Source: CAYWKU01 sp964459325 (GTDB lineage: Bacteria; RBG-13-61-14; CAYWKU01). From it: DNA of 23,120 nt. Of this stretch, positions 22,634 to 23,120 are shown in pieces; position 1 is the first letter of the stretch, and the number at the start of each line of letters is the position of its first letter. Where the stretch lies: assembly GCA_964459325.1 (NCBI GenBank), contig CAYWKU010000049.1, forward strand, positions 1 through 23,120, given 5' to 3'. Both the position numbers and the translations under genes were made by a program. The notes beneath the pieces are model-generated. The model searched no databases. It was not told the origin of the DNA and was given only the letters and a program-made list of their open reading frames with translations.

Positions 22634-23120
22634 CTAAAATCCCAGTTCTTTCAAAACCTTTTGCAGGTTTTTATCCGCCTCTTTTGCTTTGGCCTCGACC
22701 TCGGCCAGAGAGATCAGGATGTCCTCGACCGGCTCGTATTCCTCGGGACCGTCCAGGTGAATGTAGCGGGACGGTGAAATGTTGTAGTCGTTCTTTACAA
22801 CCTCGTCCTTGCTTACGAACATGCTGAAGTTTTCGACGACCTTCACGGCGTTATAGGTATCGGCGATCTTTTTGATCTGGTTCTCGCCGATGTAGTTCTT
22901 GGGGTCGCCCTTCACGAACTCCTTGCCGGCGTTCATGAGGAATATTTTGTTTTTCAGCTTTTTGGATTTGTTTCTGTTAAGAAAAATGAGTATGCCCGGA
23001 GCGTTATTGTTATAGAAAAGGTTTTCAGGCAGGTAGATGACGCCCTCGATCAGGTCGTTTTCGATAAACCATTTGCGGACTTCCTTTTCCTTGTTCGCGC
23101 CCGCGTTGCCGCTGCCACGG
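22634..23120 (-). CDS. hsdM: Type I restriction-modification methyltransferase subunit M (3' part)
   Basis: The window edge cuts this gene; only the last 161 codons are present and the frame is open to 23120. The visible part reads GSGNAGANKEKEVRKWFIEN, then LIEGVIYLPENLFYNNNAPG and ILIFLNRNKSKK, the standard HsdM region after the NPPY catalytic motif, and ends with NYNISPSRYIHLDG and a helical tail. HsdM with HsdS methylates adenine in the target. It is upstream of the HEPN-like gene with 9 bp between stop and start. Internal methionines (such as 22936) are not starts. The N-terminal and catalytic parts are outside the window. Confidence 0.95.
   Translation of the reverse strand, partial: RGSGNAGANKEKEVRKWFIENDLIEGVIYLPENLFYNNNAPGILIFLNRNKSKKLKNKIFLMNAGKEFVKGDPKNYIGENQIKKIADTYNAVKVVENFSMFVSKDEVVKNDYNISPSRYIHLDGPEEYEPVEDILISLAEVEAKAKEADKNLQKVLKELGF

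Larger units (their letters stand above)
5526..23120. mobile_element. Integrated genomic island in ssrA (right end outside window)
   Basis: From the tmRNA 3' end rightward the content changes from core genes to integrase, excisionase-like HTH, replication-relaxation-like protein, TraG-like ATPase, unknown membrane and lipoprotein genes, and a type I restriction-modification operon with accessory genes. The left boundary is well supported by the integrase-tmRNA junction. No right boundary is visible, and I cannot exclude that the restriction operon belongs to a second, nested or neighbouring element. Confidence 0.75.

Noticed and set aside
1..23120. CRISPR array or complete insertion sequence
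   Set aside because: No regularly spaced repeats and no transposase frame were seen on either strand.

Overview
The window joins a conserved bacterial chromosome segment (about 1-5525) to an integrated genomic island (about 5526 to the right edge, continuing beyond it). The chromosomal part carries rplM-rpsI, smpB, an SGNH/GDSL hydrolase, a PAS-rich hybrid histidine kinase and the tmRNA gene ssrA. One-piece tmRNA with tag ADNEGYALAA, near-balanced base composition, many strong Shine-Dalgarno sites and a lipobox lipoprotein fit a Gram-negative bacterium. A deltaproteobacterial-grade lineage (Desulfobacterota, Nitrospinota or similar) is my guess only; the sequence does not settle the taxon.

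The island begins exactly at the 3' end of ssrA. A tyrosine recombinase on the minus strand points at the tmRNA and reads through the junction, so its last ~41 residues and its stop codon lie antisense to tmRNA. Just past the junction, on the island side and still inside the integrase frame, a hairpin plus T-run appears to serve as the tmRNA terminator. Upstream of the integrase is a run of minus-strand genes (13037 down to 5399): two small unknown proteins, a four-helix membrane protein with a coiled-coil tail, a lipoprotein with a VWA-like domain, two tiny membrane proteins, a VirD4/TraG-like ATPase, a replication-relaxation-like winged-helix protein, and an excisionase-like HTH protein. This looks like the mobility module of an integrative element, with several parts I cannot match to a known transfer system. 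A divergent plus-strand gene (13145-14473), possibly a winged-helix/helical-repeat regulator, faces it.

A boundary zone (14474-15716) holds a polytopic membrane protein between two decayed copies of the same C-terminal coding fragment. To its right is a compact minus-strand operon: hsdM (cut by the window edge), a helical protein ending in an RNxxxH HEPN-like motif, hsdS, a trypsin-like serine protease, an AlbA_2/Schlafen-type protein, hsdR and a YgjP/DUF45 metallopeptidase. Nearly all junctions are 4-bp ATGA overlaps, so the extra genes are built into the type I restriction-modification operon. The HEPN-like, protease and AlbA_2 genes look more AT-rich than hsdM and hsdR and are the best candidates here for an undescribed defence add-on.
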